A stretch of DNA of 64,000 nucleotides, taken from contig NC_080710.1 in the NCBI RefSeq assembly GCF_019097595.1, forward strand, positions 9,134,780 through 9,198,779, written 5' to 3'. The translations under genes were made by a program, and so were the position numbers. The DNA comes from Hemibagrus wyckioides (taxonomy: Eukaryota > Chordata > Actinopteri > Siluriformes > Bagridae). Positions 32,771 to 43,715 of the stretch are shown here, one piece after another. The notes beneath the pieces are model-generated. The model worked only from the letters and a program-made list of their open reading frames with translations, ran no database searches and had not been told where the DNA came from. How positions within the stretch are numbered: position 1 is the first letter of the stretch; every line of letters begins with the position of its first letter.

Positions 32771-35545
32771 ATGGCCTTTCGCCAAGACTTAGAGATAGAA
32801 ACAAGGGGAATACGCACACACTTCTGGGATGAGCGAACATATAAAGATAGAGAAGGAGTAGAGCACTGGCAGCCAGAGGATTTGATTAGGGATAAATTGT
32901 GGGCCCTGACAAAGTTTGACGGACTGTACACCTTACAAAGAACTTTCCCTGACTTAGACTGGTACGAAGCCTTGAGGAAGATTTGGCGGCCCAAGTTGTT
33001 GAGTCCTATATTGAGAGCACTAGTTGACGCTCCTGAGCCCAGCAGTGTAGCCATCCCAATATTTGATTTCATCAGTGACCCATATAAGGAGGACGACGAA
33101 CCCCTGGCAGAGTTATTCCAGCCCAGACCAAGCCAGTACAATTATTGTTCGGGATTGACAGTGAAACGAATCAGCGTCGCACTGACGTGGTCAGAAGGCA
33201 ACAGGAATCCAGGAGAGAGAAGTAGCGCATACAGGGCACAGCAGGGGTGCATCATGAGTGAAGGGAGAAGACAGCCTACACCAGTTGACATTATAATAGC
33301 GCAACACAAACCTGACGAGAAGTATGTCAGGAAGTGTATGAGAAAATGGCATGACAGGACTCAGGGGACATGGCAGTGGCCGGTGGAAGGAACATTTGAT
33401 GAAAAGGTCTGCTCAGAAGTGAGAGAAATGCTGAGACACTGGAAGCCAAGCAAAGATGATGATAAATCCAGAGGAAAGAAGTATAGGCGATTAGAGATTC
33501 TGGAATGGTTCATGAGAGAAGGAAAGAAGGTCAGAGAAGTGGAAGAAGCGGTGAAGCGAGCGATAAAGAAGGAAGAAGAGCGGAGTAGAGAGGAGAAAGA
33601 AATAGAAAGACCACCGCCAATCTACTGTCCACCACCCAACTACAACGAGCCAATGGTGGGCAGGGAACAAGTGGGAGTGTATCCAACCTTAACGGACTGC
33701 TATGCCGACTGGACAGGATGGGAAGACGTGGAGATATCAGTTGAAAACCCAATTAAAGGAAAAATTAGAAGGAGCAAAGAAACAGGGGGAAATCACAGTG
33801 AAAATGAGGAAGAAGGGGAGGCAGAGGAGATACTGCAAAGAGCAAAGAAAGAGAGTGAAGAGTATTTGCAAACGGGAAAGGAGTTCACACACTCAACACC
33901 AGTGGGGGACAGTGCTGAGAGATATATCTCAACGTGTGCGAGTGGGCCTACAGCGCCCCCTACGCTCCTGGGAGAATGGGAAAGAGATGAACCAATGAGT
34001 GAGAAACAGGGTGTGTATAATCAATCCCGAACAGAAAAGACAACAGGGCCACCGGAAAAACAACCATGTGCTGAATACTGGCAAGAAGATCCAGAGAGAC
34101 AGGTTAGTGGAGTACTGTACATAGAGCCAAGGGAAGATGCAATAAAGAGACAGAGGGACACCAGAGAGCAGAAGGTGAGGGATAGTGTTCGTAATTTCGC
34201 GCAGCAGCTGGAAGACTTAGAAGAGCGCTTACAAAATTCAGTTACAGCGTTGGAGGAGCAGCTGGAACGGGAGCGCACGCGACCAAGAACCTTAAGGGAC
34301 AAGAAGTCATTAAAAGCACCGCAGAGATATGGGTTTGATGACGAGGAAGAGGTTCGAATGAATCCCCTGGTGACAAAAGGAAGAGATGTGCAATATGTTC
34401 CATGGACATTTATGGATATGGTAGGATTAAGCTCACAGCTACCGGAGATGTGTAATGGAGGGCAGAGGTGGATTACAAAGTTTGAAGAAAAGACAGCAGG
34501 ACATACCTTGTCGATAGGAGATGTGAAAGCCATATTAGCCCAAACAATAGGGAAAGCAAAGACAGCTGAAATACTGGATGAAGCTGGACTAAAGGGAGCA
34601 ATGGATCTACCAGGCTGGGATGCTATAGCACTGGGGACATGGAGAAATAGGTTGTGGAATGAAATAAGGAAAACCTACCCCACGAAAATGGACCCAGGAC
34701 AACTGGAACACATGATTCTGAAGGAAGAAGAAAATGTAGTAAAATTCATTCATGATTATCAGAATAAATGGAAGGAAGAGACAGGTGGAACATGGGACGA
34801 GACGGAAACAAGTAAAGGACTGTTTAAATTAATGCTGAAGAAATGTCTACCAGAACAAGTCCAAACCTCGTTGGATGAGGTGGTCGGTCTAAACTCCATG
34901 CCTGGGGATACCTACAAAGCACATGTGATACATTATGTGGAACAATACAGAAAGAAACAAAAGGACCAGAAAACAGCCTCAGAGGCCCTACTGACACAGC
35001 TATATAAAACACAGCTTGGCGAGTTGACAAGAGCTAGACAGAAAGAAAAGGAGAGAGAAAAAGCAGGAAAAATACAAGCCGCAGTGGTTATCTCAGCAGG
35101 CCAAGAACTTGTACAGAATAACCAAATGCTGCCGCAACAAGGACAAACACCACAGCAACCGCAAATGCCACAACCGCAGGTGGCAGCACCAAACTCACAG
35201 CATCCACAAAATAGCCAGGTGTACCCAATGACCCAACCCATTAATGTCCACATTGGCGGTGCACAAGGAAGATTTAGAGGACGCCCAATGAGAGGTCGGT
35301 GGCAAGGGAGAAGGCAGCCGTGGGAACGATTTGGATCACCACCGCAGGGATATGCGCTGCAGAGCCCTGGAGGGCCCCAAGGACTGAGTTACGCGCAGGC
35401 ACCCCCCAGTCCTCAGTACCAGCAGCCTCAACAACCACTAGAGTGCTGGGGCTGCGGAGGGAGTGGACACATGAGAAGAGACTGCCCACATATGTATCAG
35501 CCCCAGATAGGCCCGGGACTGGGGCCCGCACTAAATTGGAGTTGA
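32771..35545 (+). CDS. gag: Retroviral gag
   Basis: The frame is open from 32714; MAFRQDLE at 32771 is my preferred start, giving 924 residues. The N-terminal 140 residues form a matrix-like part. A charged, Glu/Lys-rich middle contains PPPNYNEP, a PPxY late-domain motif. A coiled coil lies at about 490-530. The capsid-like region begins near YVPWTFMDM and includes the helical KEEENVVKFIHDYQNKW. A Gln/Pro-rich linker and an Arg/Gly-rich stretch lead to one CCHC zinc knuckle, CWGCGGSGHMRRDC, 20-odd residues from the end. It ends at a UGA in frame with pol. Unbroken, unusually long for gag. It would assemble the virion core. Confidence 0.85.
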   Translation: MAFRQDLEIETRGIRTHFWDERTYKDREGVEHWQPEDLIRDKLWALTKFDGLYTLQRTFPDLDWYEALRKIWRPKLLSPILRALVDAPEPSSVAIPIFDFISDPYKEDDEPLAELFQPRPSQYNYCSGLTVKRISVALTWSEGNRNPGERSSAYRAQQGCIMSEGRRQPTPVDIIIAQHKPDEKYVRKCMRKWHDRTQGTWQWPVEGTFDEKVCSEVREMLRHWKPSKDDDKSRGKKYRRLEILEWFMREGKKVREVEEAVKRAIKKEEERSREEKEIERPPPIYCPPPNYNEPMVGREQVGVYPTLTDCYADWTGWEDVEISVENPIKGKIRRSKETGGNHSENEEEGEAEEILQRAKKESEEYLQTGKEFTHSTPVGDSAERYISTCASGPTAPPTLLGEWERDEPMSEKQGVYNQSRTEKTTGPPEKQPCAEYWQEDPERQVSGVLYIEPREDAIKRQRDTREQKVRDSVRNFAQQLEDLEERLQNSVTALEEQLERERTRPRTLRDKKSLKAPQRYGFDDEEEVRMNPLVTKGRDVQYVPWTFMDMVGLSSQLPEMCNGGQRWITKFEEKTAGHTLSIGDVKAILAQTIGKAKTAEILDEAGLKGAMDLPGWDAIALGTWRNRLWNEIRKTYPTKMDPGQLEHMILKEEENVVKFIHDYQNKWKEETGGTWDETETSKGLFKLMLKKCLPEQVQTSLDEVVGLNSMPGDTYKAHVIHYVEQYRKKQKDQKTASEALLTQLYKTQLGELTRARQKEKEREKAGKIQAAVVISAGQELVQNNQMLPQQGQTPQQPQMPQPQVAAPNSQHPQNSQVYPMTQPINVHIGGAQGRFRGRPMRGRWQGRRQPWERFGSPPQGYALQSPGGPQGLSYAQAPPSPQYQQPQQPLECWGCGGSGHMRRDCPHMYQPQIGPGLGPALNWS

Positions 35546-35600
35546 AACGGCCCTGAGAAGCCAGAGGGGGAGAATATGCAGTATGCCACTACACTGCATC
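35543..35600 (+). promoter_or_regulatory. Gag-pol UGA, candidate readthrough site
   Basis: Gag stops at TGA 35543-35545. The next 30 bases contain no stop and run into pro in the same frame (AAC GGC CCT GAG...), so Gag-Pol would be made by stop-codon suppression, as in gamma- and epsilonretroviruses. A possible short stem is CCCT with AGGG at 35552-35570. No slippery frameshift site is needed. Confidence 0.65.
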
Positions 35601-37912
35601 TGCAACAGGAACCAACTGTCATGGTAACACTCAATAATGAGCATCCTTTTCCATTCATGATCGACACAGGTGCCACATATTCATGCATAGGGCGCGAAGG
35701 CTCGAATCTCCCTCTCGCTCGGAAGACCATCAAAACAACAGGCTTCTCAGGGATCTCACAGATCTTATATTTCACAGAGCCTCAGATACTAACATTAGAA
35801 GACACCACCATTGTGGCACCGCTTTTGTACTCACCCTCTACACCAGTCAATTTATTGGGGCGAGATCTTTTGTGTAAATTTAAGGCCAGAATTCAGTGCA
35901 GTCCTACAGGCCTCTGGGTGACATTCCCAGACAGAACCACAGCAGAACAATATCTCATGGCTGGGACGCAGGCAGACACAGAGTGTAGCACAGTGTATTG
36001 GCTACAGAATGACAATCCCACATTATCAGAGTTGCAGGCCAGCTATTTACAGTGGAAGCCATGGATACAGGCTATGCGGCCGGATTACACCGAACCTAAG
36101 AGCCCGTTGCACTGTACTATGTGTTTTGACCCTGACAGTACCAATGAAGAATATGCAACACTATGGTCAGACATGTTGGAAGGAAAACTGTTTGACGTGG
36201 TGACAACAGACATCTTCGTGGGCCCTCAAGGGGTGGCAGCGGCAGTTCAGCTACCCAATAACTTGAAGAGCTGGTACCAGATTACAAACTCAATACCACA
36301 CATCACACTGATGGTAGCAGGAGGCTATGAATCAAAAGACCTGGGACCAATGCTCAAAGAAACTAGCCAGGTGCTGGAATGGAAGCCAACCATCAATCAG
36401 TACATGCACACCTCACCGGATGGAAAATTTATGCGCATTTCTCAAAAAGGCACAGACACTTTAAGAGCCACACAAACTTTGATAGAAAAGAAAATGTCAC
36501 CTACCTATCAGTTACCACTTTCAGATGACAAAGACATCGCACCAGATAAACAATCGGATACAGAAACTGAAGAGCTGTTAGCCACAATCCCAAGTGTGCT
36601 CTGGACTCAGCACTCTACAGACGTAGGACTCATAAAGTCAGCAGGACAGGTTTTGATAAAACTTAAACCTAATGTCAGGTACCCATATCAGAAACAATAT
36701 CCACTAACACCACAGGCTCAGGCAGGGATAGGACCCACACTCGAGGGGTTATTGGAGGCAGGGGTTCTAATACCAACACATAGCCGCTGCAACACTCCAA
36801 TATTCCCAGTTAGAAAACCAAACTCAGATAAGTGGCGACTTGTGCATGATTTACGTGCTATTAACCATATAGTTGAGGCAGAAGCGCCCATAGTCCCAGA
36901 TCCACATACGTTACTCTCCAACATCCCAGGCAATACTAAGTGGTACACGGTCATTGATTTGTGTTCAGCATTTTTCAGTATTCCACTGCATCCAGATTCA
37001 CAACATTTGTTTGCGTTCACGTATAACGGCCAACAGTACACATACACGAGATTGCCCCAGGGCTATTGTGAAAGCCCATCAATTTTTAATCGAATTGTGG
37101 CTAGGGATCTAGCTTCATTGGATATTGATAGTCTTCTCCTGACATATGTTGATGACATCTTGATTTGTAGCCCAACTAAAGAACAGTGCCAGGCAGACTC
37201 CCTAAAAGTATTGAGACTCTTAGCAGAAAACGGACACAAGGTGAGCAAGGAAAAGTTACAGTTCTGCAAACAGGAAGTAGAGTATCTAGGAAGAGTTTTG
37301 CATGGCACTAGTCGTAAGCTGTCGCCTACGCATCTAGAGGCGGTCCGTAAACCGCAAACGGTTGGACAGATGTTGTCTTTTTTGGGTATGGTTGGTTATA
37401 GCAGACAGTGGATAGTAGATTTTGCATTGAAGGTAGCTCCACTACGTGCGTTGATAAAAGCAGCTGATCAGAAGAAAGCTGCATTGGTTTGGACGACGGA
37501 GGCCGTTGCAGCTTTCGAAATGCTGAAGGAGGATCTTTGTACAGCATCAGCGCTAGCGAGTCCTGATTACGGTAAGCCATTCTTCCTGTATGTATCAGAA
37601 AAACAAGGCTTCGCTAATGCCGTGTTAACTCAGCAACAGGGGCCAGGCAAGCGGCCTGTTGCTTACTTTAGCTGCAGGCTAGACAACATTGAGAGTGGAA
37701 TGCCGCGTGGATCGTGGATTAGCAGCAGCAGCCTTTGCGTATCAAAAGGCGTCAACCATTACAATGGGCCATCCTACTATACTGTACACTACACATGCGT
37801 TACACGCCCTGCTTACCAGTCCGACATTTGTGATAACTCATGCGCGGAAGACGGGTTACGACGTAATTCTCTCCTCACCAGAATTGACTATTCAAAGATG
37901 CCAGACAGTTAA
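35546..37912 (+). pseudogene. pol: Retroviral pro-pol, protease and RT (frameshifted at the end)
   Basis: Reading in the gag frame after the UGA. Protease: MIDTGATYS (catalytic D at residue 30 from 35576) and LLGRDLL. RT: TPIFPVRKPNSDKWR, VHDLRAIN, VIDLCSAFF (motif A), LPQGYCESP (motif B) and YVDD at residues 524-527 (motif C), all intact. The connection domain follows, VAYFSCRLD. Near 37700-37715 the frame is lost; the true product continues in the frame of 37689-38615. Without the frameshift the protein would be a normal Pol N-terminal half. Confidence 0.88.
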
Positions 37913-38615
37913 TCCAGCTGATAGAATGATGACCCCATTGGATGGTGAACCGCACGATTGTCAGCAAGTTTCAGCCACATACTCTAAAGCGCGTCAAGAC
38001 CTTGAAAATCAACCTTTGCCACATTCGGATGTAACCTTTTTTGTTGATGGCTCGTGCTTTAGAGGCCCAGACGGGAACTTGGCGGGTTACGCCATAGTAG
38101 CGCCCAGTAATGATTTGACTAGCTTTGTTACTGTTCAGTCTACGGTTGTTTCTCAACCATGTTCCGCACAATTGGCTGAGTTAAAAGTGCTCGCCGCAGC
38201 TTGTAAGCTAGCTGCAGGGAAATCTTGTACTATTTTCACGGATTCTCAGTATGCTTATGGTGTGTGTCAGTACTTCGGCCCTACATGGGCCCAGAGAGGG
38301 TTATTGAGAGCAGATGGCTCTCCTGTGACGCATGGAATGGCCATAACTGATTTGTTGCATGCTATTACTCTGCCAGCTAAACTAGCCATCGTCAAATGTT
38401 CAGCGCACAAAACAGATGGTTCTTTTGTTACCAGTGGAAACACTGCAGCAGATGAGGCAGCAAAATCAGCAGCTTTAGGACATACCAACATCATGCTTGT
38501 GACGGACTCTGAAGGCGATGACTACCCAGAAATGGACTTAACCTCCATAGCCGCAGCACAAAATTCGGCCTCAGTATATGAGATATCTAAGTGGATAAAA
38601 AGGGGGGGTGGTTAA
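37716..38615 (+). pseudogene. pol: Retroviral pol, RNase H region
   Basis: Continues Pol after the frameshift: LAAAAFAYQKA, then RNase H with FFVDGSCF, AELKVLAAA, TDSQYAYGV and NTAADEAAKSA, i.e. the D-E-D-D catalytic set. It ends at a stop just after a run of seven G (38603-38609), where the sequence shifts frame again into the integrase. Confidence 0.85.
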
Positions 38616-39557
38616 AAATGCACGCACAGGCGTCTGGCGTGGTCCTCAGGGACATTTTGTGGCTCCTCTCTCAGTTCTCACATCGTTGATTAATGATGCG
38701 CATGGCTTGAGCCATTGCGCAAGGGGGGAAGTGATCAAATGGATTCAAAGAGCATGGTGGTCTCCGTATTTAGCTCAGATGGTTGATCACAGGTTAGCAC
38801 ATTGTGGGCCAATGGAACATTAAAAGCGAAGCTGGCAAAAATTTGTGAAGCTGGAAAAATGAATTGGGTGCAAGCTTTGCCATTAGCACTGATGAGCATG
38901 AGAATGCAAACTAACCGAATGACGCATCTAACCCCGCATGAAATGCTTACAGGACGACCTATGCCTGTGCCTTATCTACGAGGGCCCTATAAGGGCCCTT
39001 CGCTGGAGCAGCTTGAAAGTGAGCTTGGCAACTATGTGAAGCACTTAACTGAAATACACCGAGCTATATTCCAACAGGTGAAAGGTGCTACGGAGGGAAG
39101 GATGAGCGAAATTGACGAGGAGCTGAGGACTGTGAAACCAGGAGACTGGGTATATGTCAAGGTCTTCAAGAGAAGATGGAATGAGCCCAGACGAGTTGGA
39201 CCACTAAAAGTTGTCTTAGCTACTCCAACAGCCATAAAGGTCGAAGGTAAGGCTGCTTGGTTTCATCTAAATCACTGTTGCAGAGCACCAGATCCAGGGG
39301 CTGGAGCAAGACGTGAAAGAGCGCAGGAGCAGGATCCACTGATAAGGGAATTCGAGACGCGAAGGCATGATCCAGCTGTTCCCGCCTCACAACCCCCTTC
39401 GGTACAAGCGCCCCACGTGCAGAGCCAGGAGTATCAACCGTGGGAGAGTCCAGCAGAACAAGAAGAAGACGACCCAAGGGAAGGGCCTTCACAACAAGAT
39501 GTGGGAGATACAGGACCTGCCTATAGAACTAGAGCCCGTGCATGGCGAGAACACTGA
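38608..39557 (+). pseudogene. pol: Retroviral integrase lacking its catalytic core
   Basis: 38608-38815 encodes the N-terminal zinc domain: HGLSHCARGEVIKWIQRAWW and HRLAHC give the HHCC pattern. Directly after it, at about 38800-38815, the sequence jumps to NGTLKAKLAKICEAG, which lies after the catalytic glutamate in an integrase. The DDE core is therefore deleted, by my estimate a few hundred bases. 38802-39557 is the C-terminal domain with a VYVKVFKRRWNEPRRVGPLKV block (SH3-like). This copy cannot integrate by itself. Confidence 0.85.
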
Positions 39558-39813
39558 AAGAGAAGAGAGAGAGAGGAACGATGAGCAAGAAATAAATGAA
39601 GAGGAAGGAAACGGTGATCGAATCAACAGAACGGACTGGGGCTTATTGGTACTTGTAATAATAGCACTGCTGTGTATAGGACTATGGACATACACACTTA
39701 TACGAGTCTTTGGTGATGATGAACAAATGAATGATGAAACTGGGGAATACATTATATTGAGCAATCGCCAACAACACTGCCCAGAGTACGCAGAGACACT
39801 GCACAGGCAATGA
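39367..39813 (+). CDS. Leader/membrane ORF overlapping pol and env
   Basis: 148 residues in a different frame from integrase. After an acidic N-terminal half there is one strong membrane segment, LLVLVIIALLCIGLWTYTLI (about residues 95-115), followed by an acidic tail. It ends in ATGA, overlapping the env ATG by four bases. It may be an Env leader separated from the surface subunit by a stop, or a separate small membrane protein. A shorter spliced start is likely, for example at the Met of MWEIQDLPIE. The function is unknown. Confidence 0.55.
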   Translation: MIQLFPPHNPLRYKRPTCRARSINRGRVQQNKKKTTQGKGLHNKMWEIQDLPIELEPVHGENTEREERERNDEQEINEEEGNGDRINRTDWGLLVLVIIALLCIGLWTYTLIRVFGDDEQMNDETGEYIILSNRQQHCPEYAETLHRQ

Positions 39814-41018
39814 GCCTCATGAGTAGACTAGACCAGGAGTTGTGGACAAACAACTTGTTTTACCAATGGCTAAGTTACACAGCACACGAAGCAGGAAACA
39901 CCTCGTGCATAGTGTGCCATGACAGGACATCGCGAGCTCCCAGAGTTTTTCCGACGAGAGGACCAGAAGGTTGTAACAGCACCAAGCACAACCTACGCCA
40001 CCTATGCCCATTCGTTTGTCTTATGCATTCTATCTCATGTTCCTACGGCCCAACCAGGTTGAGGAAGTTGAATAGCACCTGTGAGTATGCGGAGATCGGG
40101 ACTGAGGGACATCCGCCCATCAGAGTGAGTGAGCGTCAGGGACAGAGATACCCATTCTGTGTATGTTCAAACAGATCACAGGTGTTTGTCGGCAACATTT
40201 CTAAAGACTGTGACATGACGGCAGATACAAAAGGATTGAAGATTACCATGTGGAGACAGTGGAAGAAGGACTATATTGATCTGAACCAGCCTGACCTATC
40301 TAATGGGACTAGGCCGCTGGCTGATGTATTCTGGTATTGTGGATATAGTGTTTCTAGGCAGACCCTGCCACCCGGATGGGGAGGATGCTGTGCAACAGGG
40401 TTGCTGACAGGAAAACTAACTGTGCTGCAAGAAAAGGAGATTAATGCATCAGGTCGACGAATTAAGCACGACTTGGGACGATTTGACAGGAGCAATGGGG
40501 TTTATGTGGATTGGAGAGGGGTTCCGGTGGGAGTCCCTGATGAACATGCTGCCATTGGTCGACCAGGAGCAGGAGCACTGACCTTTTTCTTGCCATGGGC
40601 ACAGATTGGTAAAAATGTGAGATGGATTAACTACATTTGGTACAATCAACAAAGGTTCATGAACTACACAATACAAGCATTGGATTTGATTCAAGAACAA
40701 CTACATGCAACATCTACCATGGCCTTACAGAACAGGCTTATCCTGGACACCATGAGAGCCCCGGAAGAAGGAGTGTGTACTATGTTTGGAGACCAATGTT
40801 GTACTTACATTCCAATGCACACTGGTACAGAGGGTAACCTGAGTAAAATATTGAGGCAGATGAAAGATCTTAGAGATGAGCACGTAGAAAACACATATAA
40901 ACCAATAAATGATTGGCTGGCATGGTTGTTCTCCTCAAATTGGAGAGCCATCATACTTAGGATAGGAACAGTTGTAGGTGTGGTTTTGGTGATACTTGCA
41001 GTTCTGTTTGATGTGTAG
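39810..41018 (+). CDS. env: Retroviral env, gamma-type
   Basis: 402 residues, uninterrupted. The surface part is Cys-rich and has CIVC (33-36), a CXXC of the kind that isomerises with TM in gamma-type Env. There are several N-glycosylation sites. The TM part has a hydrophobic GAGALTFFLPWAQ region, a heptad-repeat helix, an immunosuppressive-domain-like LQNRLILDTMRAPEEG and CX6CC at 323-331. The C-terminal membrane segment is at about 380-400, with no cytoplasmic tail beyond it. No signal peptide at this start; the leader may be the preceding ORF. Short surface subunit for the family. Intact ORF despite broken pol. Confidence 0.82.
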   Translation: MSLMSRLDQELWTNNLFYQWLSYTAHEAGNTSCIVCHDRTSRAPRVFPTRGPEGCNSTKHNLRHLCPFVCLMHSISCSYGPTRLRKLNSTCEYAEIGTEGHPPIRVSERQGQRYPFCVCSNRSQVFVGNISKDCDMTADTKGLKITMWRQWKKDYIDLNQPDLSNGTRPLADVFWYCGYSVSRQTLPPGWGGCCATGLLTGKLTVLQEKEINASGRRIKHDLGRFDRSNGVYVDWRGVPVGVPDEHAAIGRPGAGALTFFLPWAQIGKNVRWINYIWYNQQRFMNYTIQALDLIQEQLHATSTMALQNRLILDTMRAPEEGVCTMFGDQCCTYIPMHTGTEGNLSKILRQMKDLRDEHVENTYKPINDWLAWLFSSNWRAIILRIGTVVGVVLVILAVLFDV

Positions 41019-41157
41019 TTCCACTACTGCGTTCCATGATTACACAGATGACGTACACATTGTTTGGCCAATATGTTCAGATGACACATGAGATTGAGTC
41101 TCAGTTTAAACCCAGCAATGGCAGTGATGAATTGGACTTAATAAAGATGATTGCATA

Positions 41158-41580
41158 ATGGAGGGGGATTGGAGGCATATATGGAGGTACTTATGGGGTA
41201 GGTTGTTGAAAAACGATTTGGGGGAGTGGGAGCCAAATGTAGGATTGCTAGAGTACCCTTTTATAGACAGACGTACATCGGTGAGGGAGATTTACGCAGA
41301 CAGGATGTATATCACAGAGATACAAACATTCGCATACACTCCGAGGCGGACAGCGCAGTTACCTATTGTGGTAGAACATGCACATTATAGTGTAGAACGG
41401 TTACTTAATCTAGTGTACAGGAGGAAGAGAAGGTTCGGAATATGGATAGGCGTACCTCTTAGAAAGAGGGTAGAGGTCATTACAGTCAAGTTAGGAGAAG
41501 ATGTATTGTGGACCAATGTTCCTAGACGAATGATGGAGCTGCTGAGATCCTTGCCGTTCCAATCATCGGGCGGGGGCTAA
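41158..41580 (+). CDS. Retroviral accessory ORF between env and 3' LTR
   Basis: 140 residues, uninterrupted, no recognised domain. Starts MEGDWRHIWRYLW, has FAYTPRRTAQ, RRKRRFGIWIGVPLRKRVEV and LWTNVPRRMMELL. Basic and without a membrane segment; RRKRR could be a nuclear signal. Its place corresponds to the 3' accessory genes of epsilonretroviruses, but I see no cyclin-like signature. See the finding on its possible relation to the ORF at 31908. Confidence 0.5.
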   Translation: MEGDWRHIWRYLWGRLLKNDLGEWEPNVGLLEYPFIDRRTSVREIYADRMYITEIQTFAYTPRRTAQLPIVVEHAHYSVERLLNLVYRRKRRFGIWIGVPLRKRVEVITVKLGEDVLWTNVPRRMMELLRSLPFQSSGGG

Positions 41581-42706
41581 GTGATGTGCTAGTAACCGCC
41601 CCCCAACGGCCCCTCTACATGGCGCAAAGTCACATGGGCAGAAGAACAACAGGGGACGTCATAAAAGGATGTGGGTTATGTTATGTCGGCGTGTCGTACT
41701 ATATTGTGTTTTAAGTCACTAATGTTTATGCATGCAACACTATTATCATTTACGTGTGTTTTGAAATACTACTGATGGAAAAGCGTAATCAGCTTCTTAT
41801 ATGAATCTGTCCGTATGCCGAGTGTCAAATGTGCCGGAATCACTGGAGAAGTCTTATAATGACTACTGAATGATTGAATGTTACTCATTTATGCATCTTG
41901 ATGACAACTGCTGATTTATGGTTAAAGGGAACATAATAATAATGATTCAGGCTTATTGGTCGTGTGGGAACGAGTGGTAGACATTACTGAATGTGTTATA
42001 AACATAGAGTTAGTTGATACTTAATGTTTGCACACTTGAAGCTCTCTGCACGTACAGTGGCTGGGTAGGTAAGGTGATGAGATCTCGAGAGTGACTGAGG
42101 ACAGAATGACTGAGGTTCCAATTTGGCTCATGGTACAGATGCCAACAATGCCCTACTGAAGAATCAAGAGAAGACAGACCAGCAACACAAAAGCCACACC
42201 AGAGTCAGAGGTGTTGAACAAAGGGAAAGCTGCTACCCGGAAAAAACAGGGGGCAGCCGGTGACCAGAGAAGAAGGCCGGTTAGCCAAAGACGGGTAAGA
42301 TCTCACTGGGTGGGACAACCTAAGGCAGGCACGGTCGTGCTGCTGGTCACCAGGCGTGGAACAGAAACAACGTGGATTGCGTGTAACCAGGGGAATACCT
42401 GGTGAGTAGGGTTGGGATCCAGGTAGGTATGAAATTGATTGGCGAATGTGAGAGAACGAGTGAGGTGGGCGATAGCAAGACTGAGAAGAACTACATGCAG
42501 TGGTACCTGCACAGAGCTTGGAGTACTTATTACATTCCTTAACGAGTATATAATCCAAATGCAATTGTTTACTAGCACAATGATAGTAGTAAAACACTGA
42601 AAACGAATCATACGAGTATATAATCCTTGTGCTGATTTATGTACGTATATAAGGCATGTGTGCATAGCGTCTGAACAAGTTGAGTGTGTTGTGACTTGAG
42701 TCACAA
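41581..42706 (+). other. Retroviral 3' non-coding region
   Basis: About 1.1 kb between the last ORF and the purine tract. Small ORFs (42211-42405) lack recognisable features. Possibly a remnant of a further accessory gene. Confidence 0.4.
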
Positions 42707-42716
42707 AAGGGGGGAA
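42707..42716 (+). other. Polypurine tract
   Basis: AAGGGGGGAA directly before the 3' LTR start at 42717. Confidence 0.85.
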
Positions 42717-43715
42717 TGTGGGAGATAATTTTGTAAATGAGGATATATGTATGAGGTGTGTGTTTGATGTAGTGTGAAATAATCGGGGGACAGCAGGAGT
42801 GAGTTCTCAGGTAAGGTTTATTCGTTAGGTCGTTTGAGCTTAAGAACAATATAAGGTTTAACACGGCATGTTGGCCTGTCACGGGCCTTGCACACAGGCT
42901 GCAAGGGCTTTGAAGAACAAATAGTTGTATCAATGATGTCAGTCTGGCAGGCCTTCTCTGCAGTACCAGGCTTTCCAAACTTGGACCAATCAATGGCAGA
43001 GACGCACCCTAGATTATTATGGTCAATCTTCGCTCCACTGGTACCTGGAGCAGCAGTGATCTCATCATGAAGTAAACGCAGTGCGTGCTGGATGGCAATG
43101 GTGGTACCAGGCGAAATATCTAGAGTACATAGGTAGAAGACAGCGGATAAATCAGAAAAGCCGTGAAGTGTAATAAAAGAAAGGGTGTTGGCCCCTAAAG
43201 GACTGAGGACTTACCCATGCTGTCTCCTGAAGAAGAATGAGGTGTTGGCGAGAGTGAGGCCAAAGACAATCCCACTGGTGGGGGCGGAAACGCCCAATTT
43301 TTAATATAATGATTTAGGGAAGTTTAATTATAATGGTGTTTGAAAAGTTGTAAATTCAAAGATAATGGTGTAAAAAAGAATCTAAAAGGTCTACAAAAAG
43401 AAAGATGGGTGGGATTGTCTAGGCAAAGAACCAGTGACGTGTTGCATAGGGAAGATAAGGGAAATGTATATAAAGGCTGTAGTTGGAGTTCCCCGGAGAG
43501 AGGTTGTTGGGACGTTCATGCGTGAGCATCTCAATTCTTGTGTCAGCGCTGATTATAAAATAAAATCTCTTATCTGCATTCATCTAGTCTGCTTGATCGG
43601 CTTATTTAGTTTTGAGGCCTTACTAACTATGAGTCTCACTTAGACTGAGCTGTCGGGTCAGTGTGGAGCTGGAGTCAGATTTTAGTAGTGAGTACAGTAG
43701 AATTTTTATTCCACA
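42717..43715 (+). repeat. 3' LTR
   Basis: 999 bp, starts TGTGGGAGATAA, ends TTATTCCACA. TATA box 43467-43474 and AATAAA at 43559-43564. Closer to full length than the 5' LTR. Confidence 0.95.

Larger units (their letters stand above)
29668..43715 (+). mobile_element. Endogenous retrovirus, 14 kb, complex layout
   Basis: Two LTRs (952 and 999 bp) bound an internal region with tRNA-Trp primer site, splice donor, gag, pro-pol in the gag frame after one UGA, env with CXXC and CX6CC motifs, a purine tract, and extra ORFs between LTR and gag and between env and LTR. The target duplication is ATAG (29664-29667 and 43716-43719). Gamma-type Env plus accessory ORFs at both ends is like the layout of epsilonretroviruses. 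It is defective: pol has two frameshifts and a missing integrase core. A solo LTR of the family is at 5278-6283. Confidence 0.93.
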
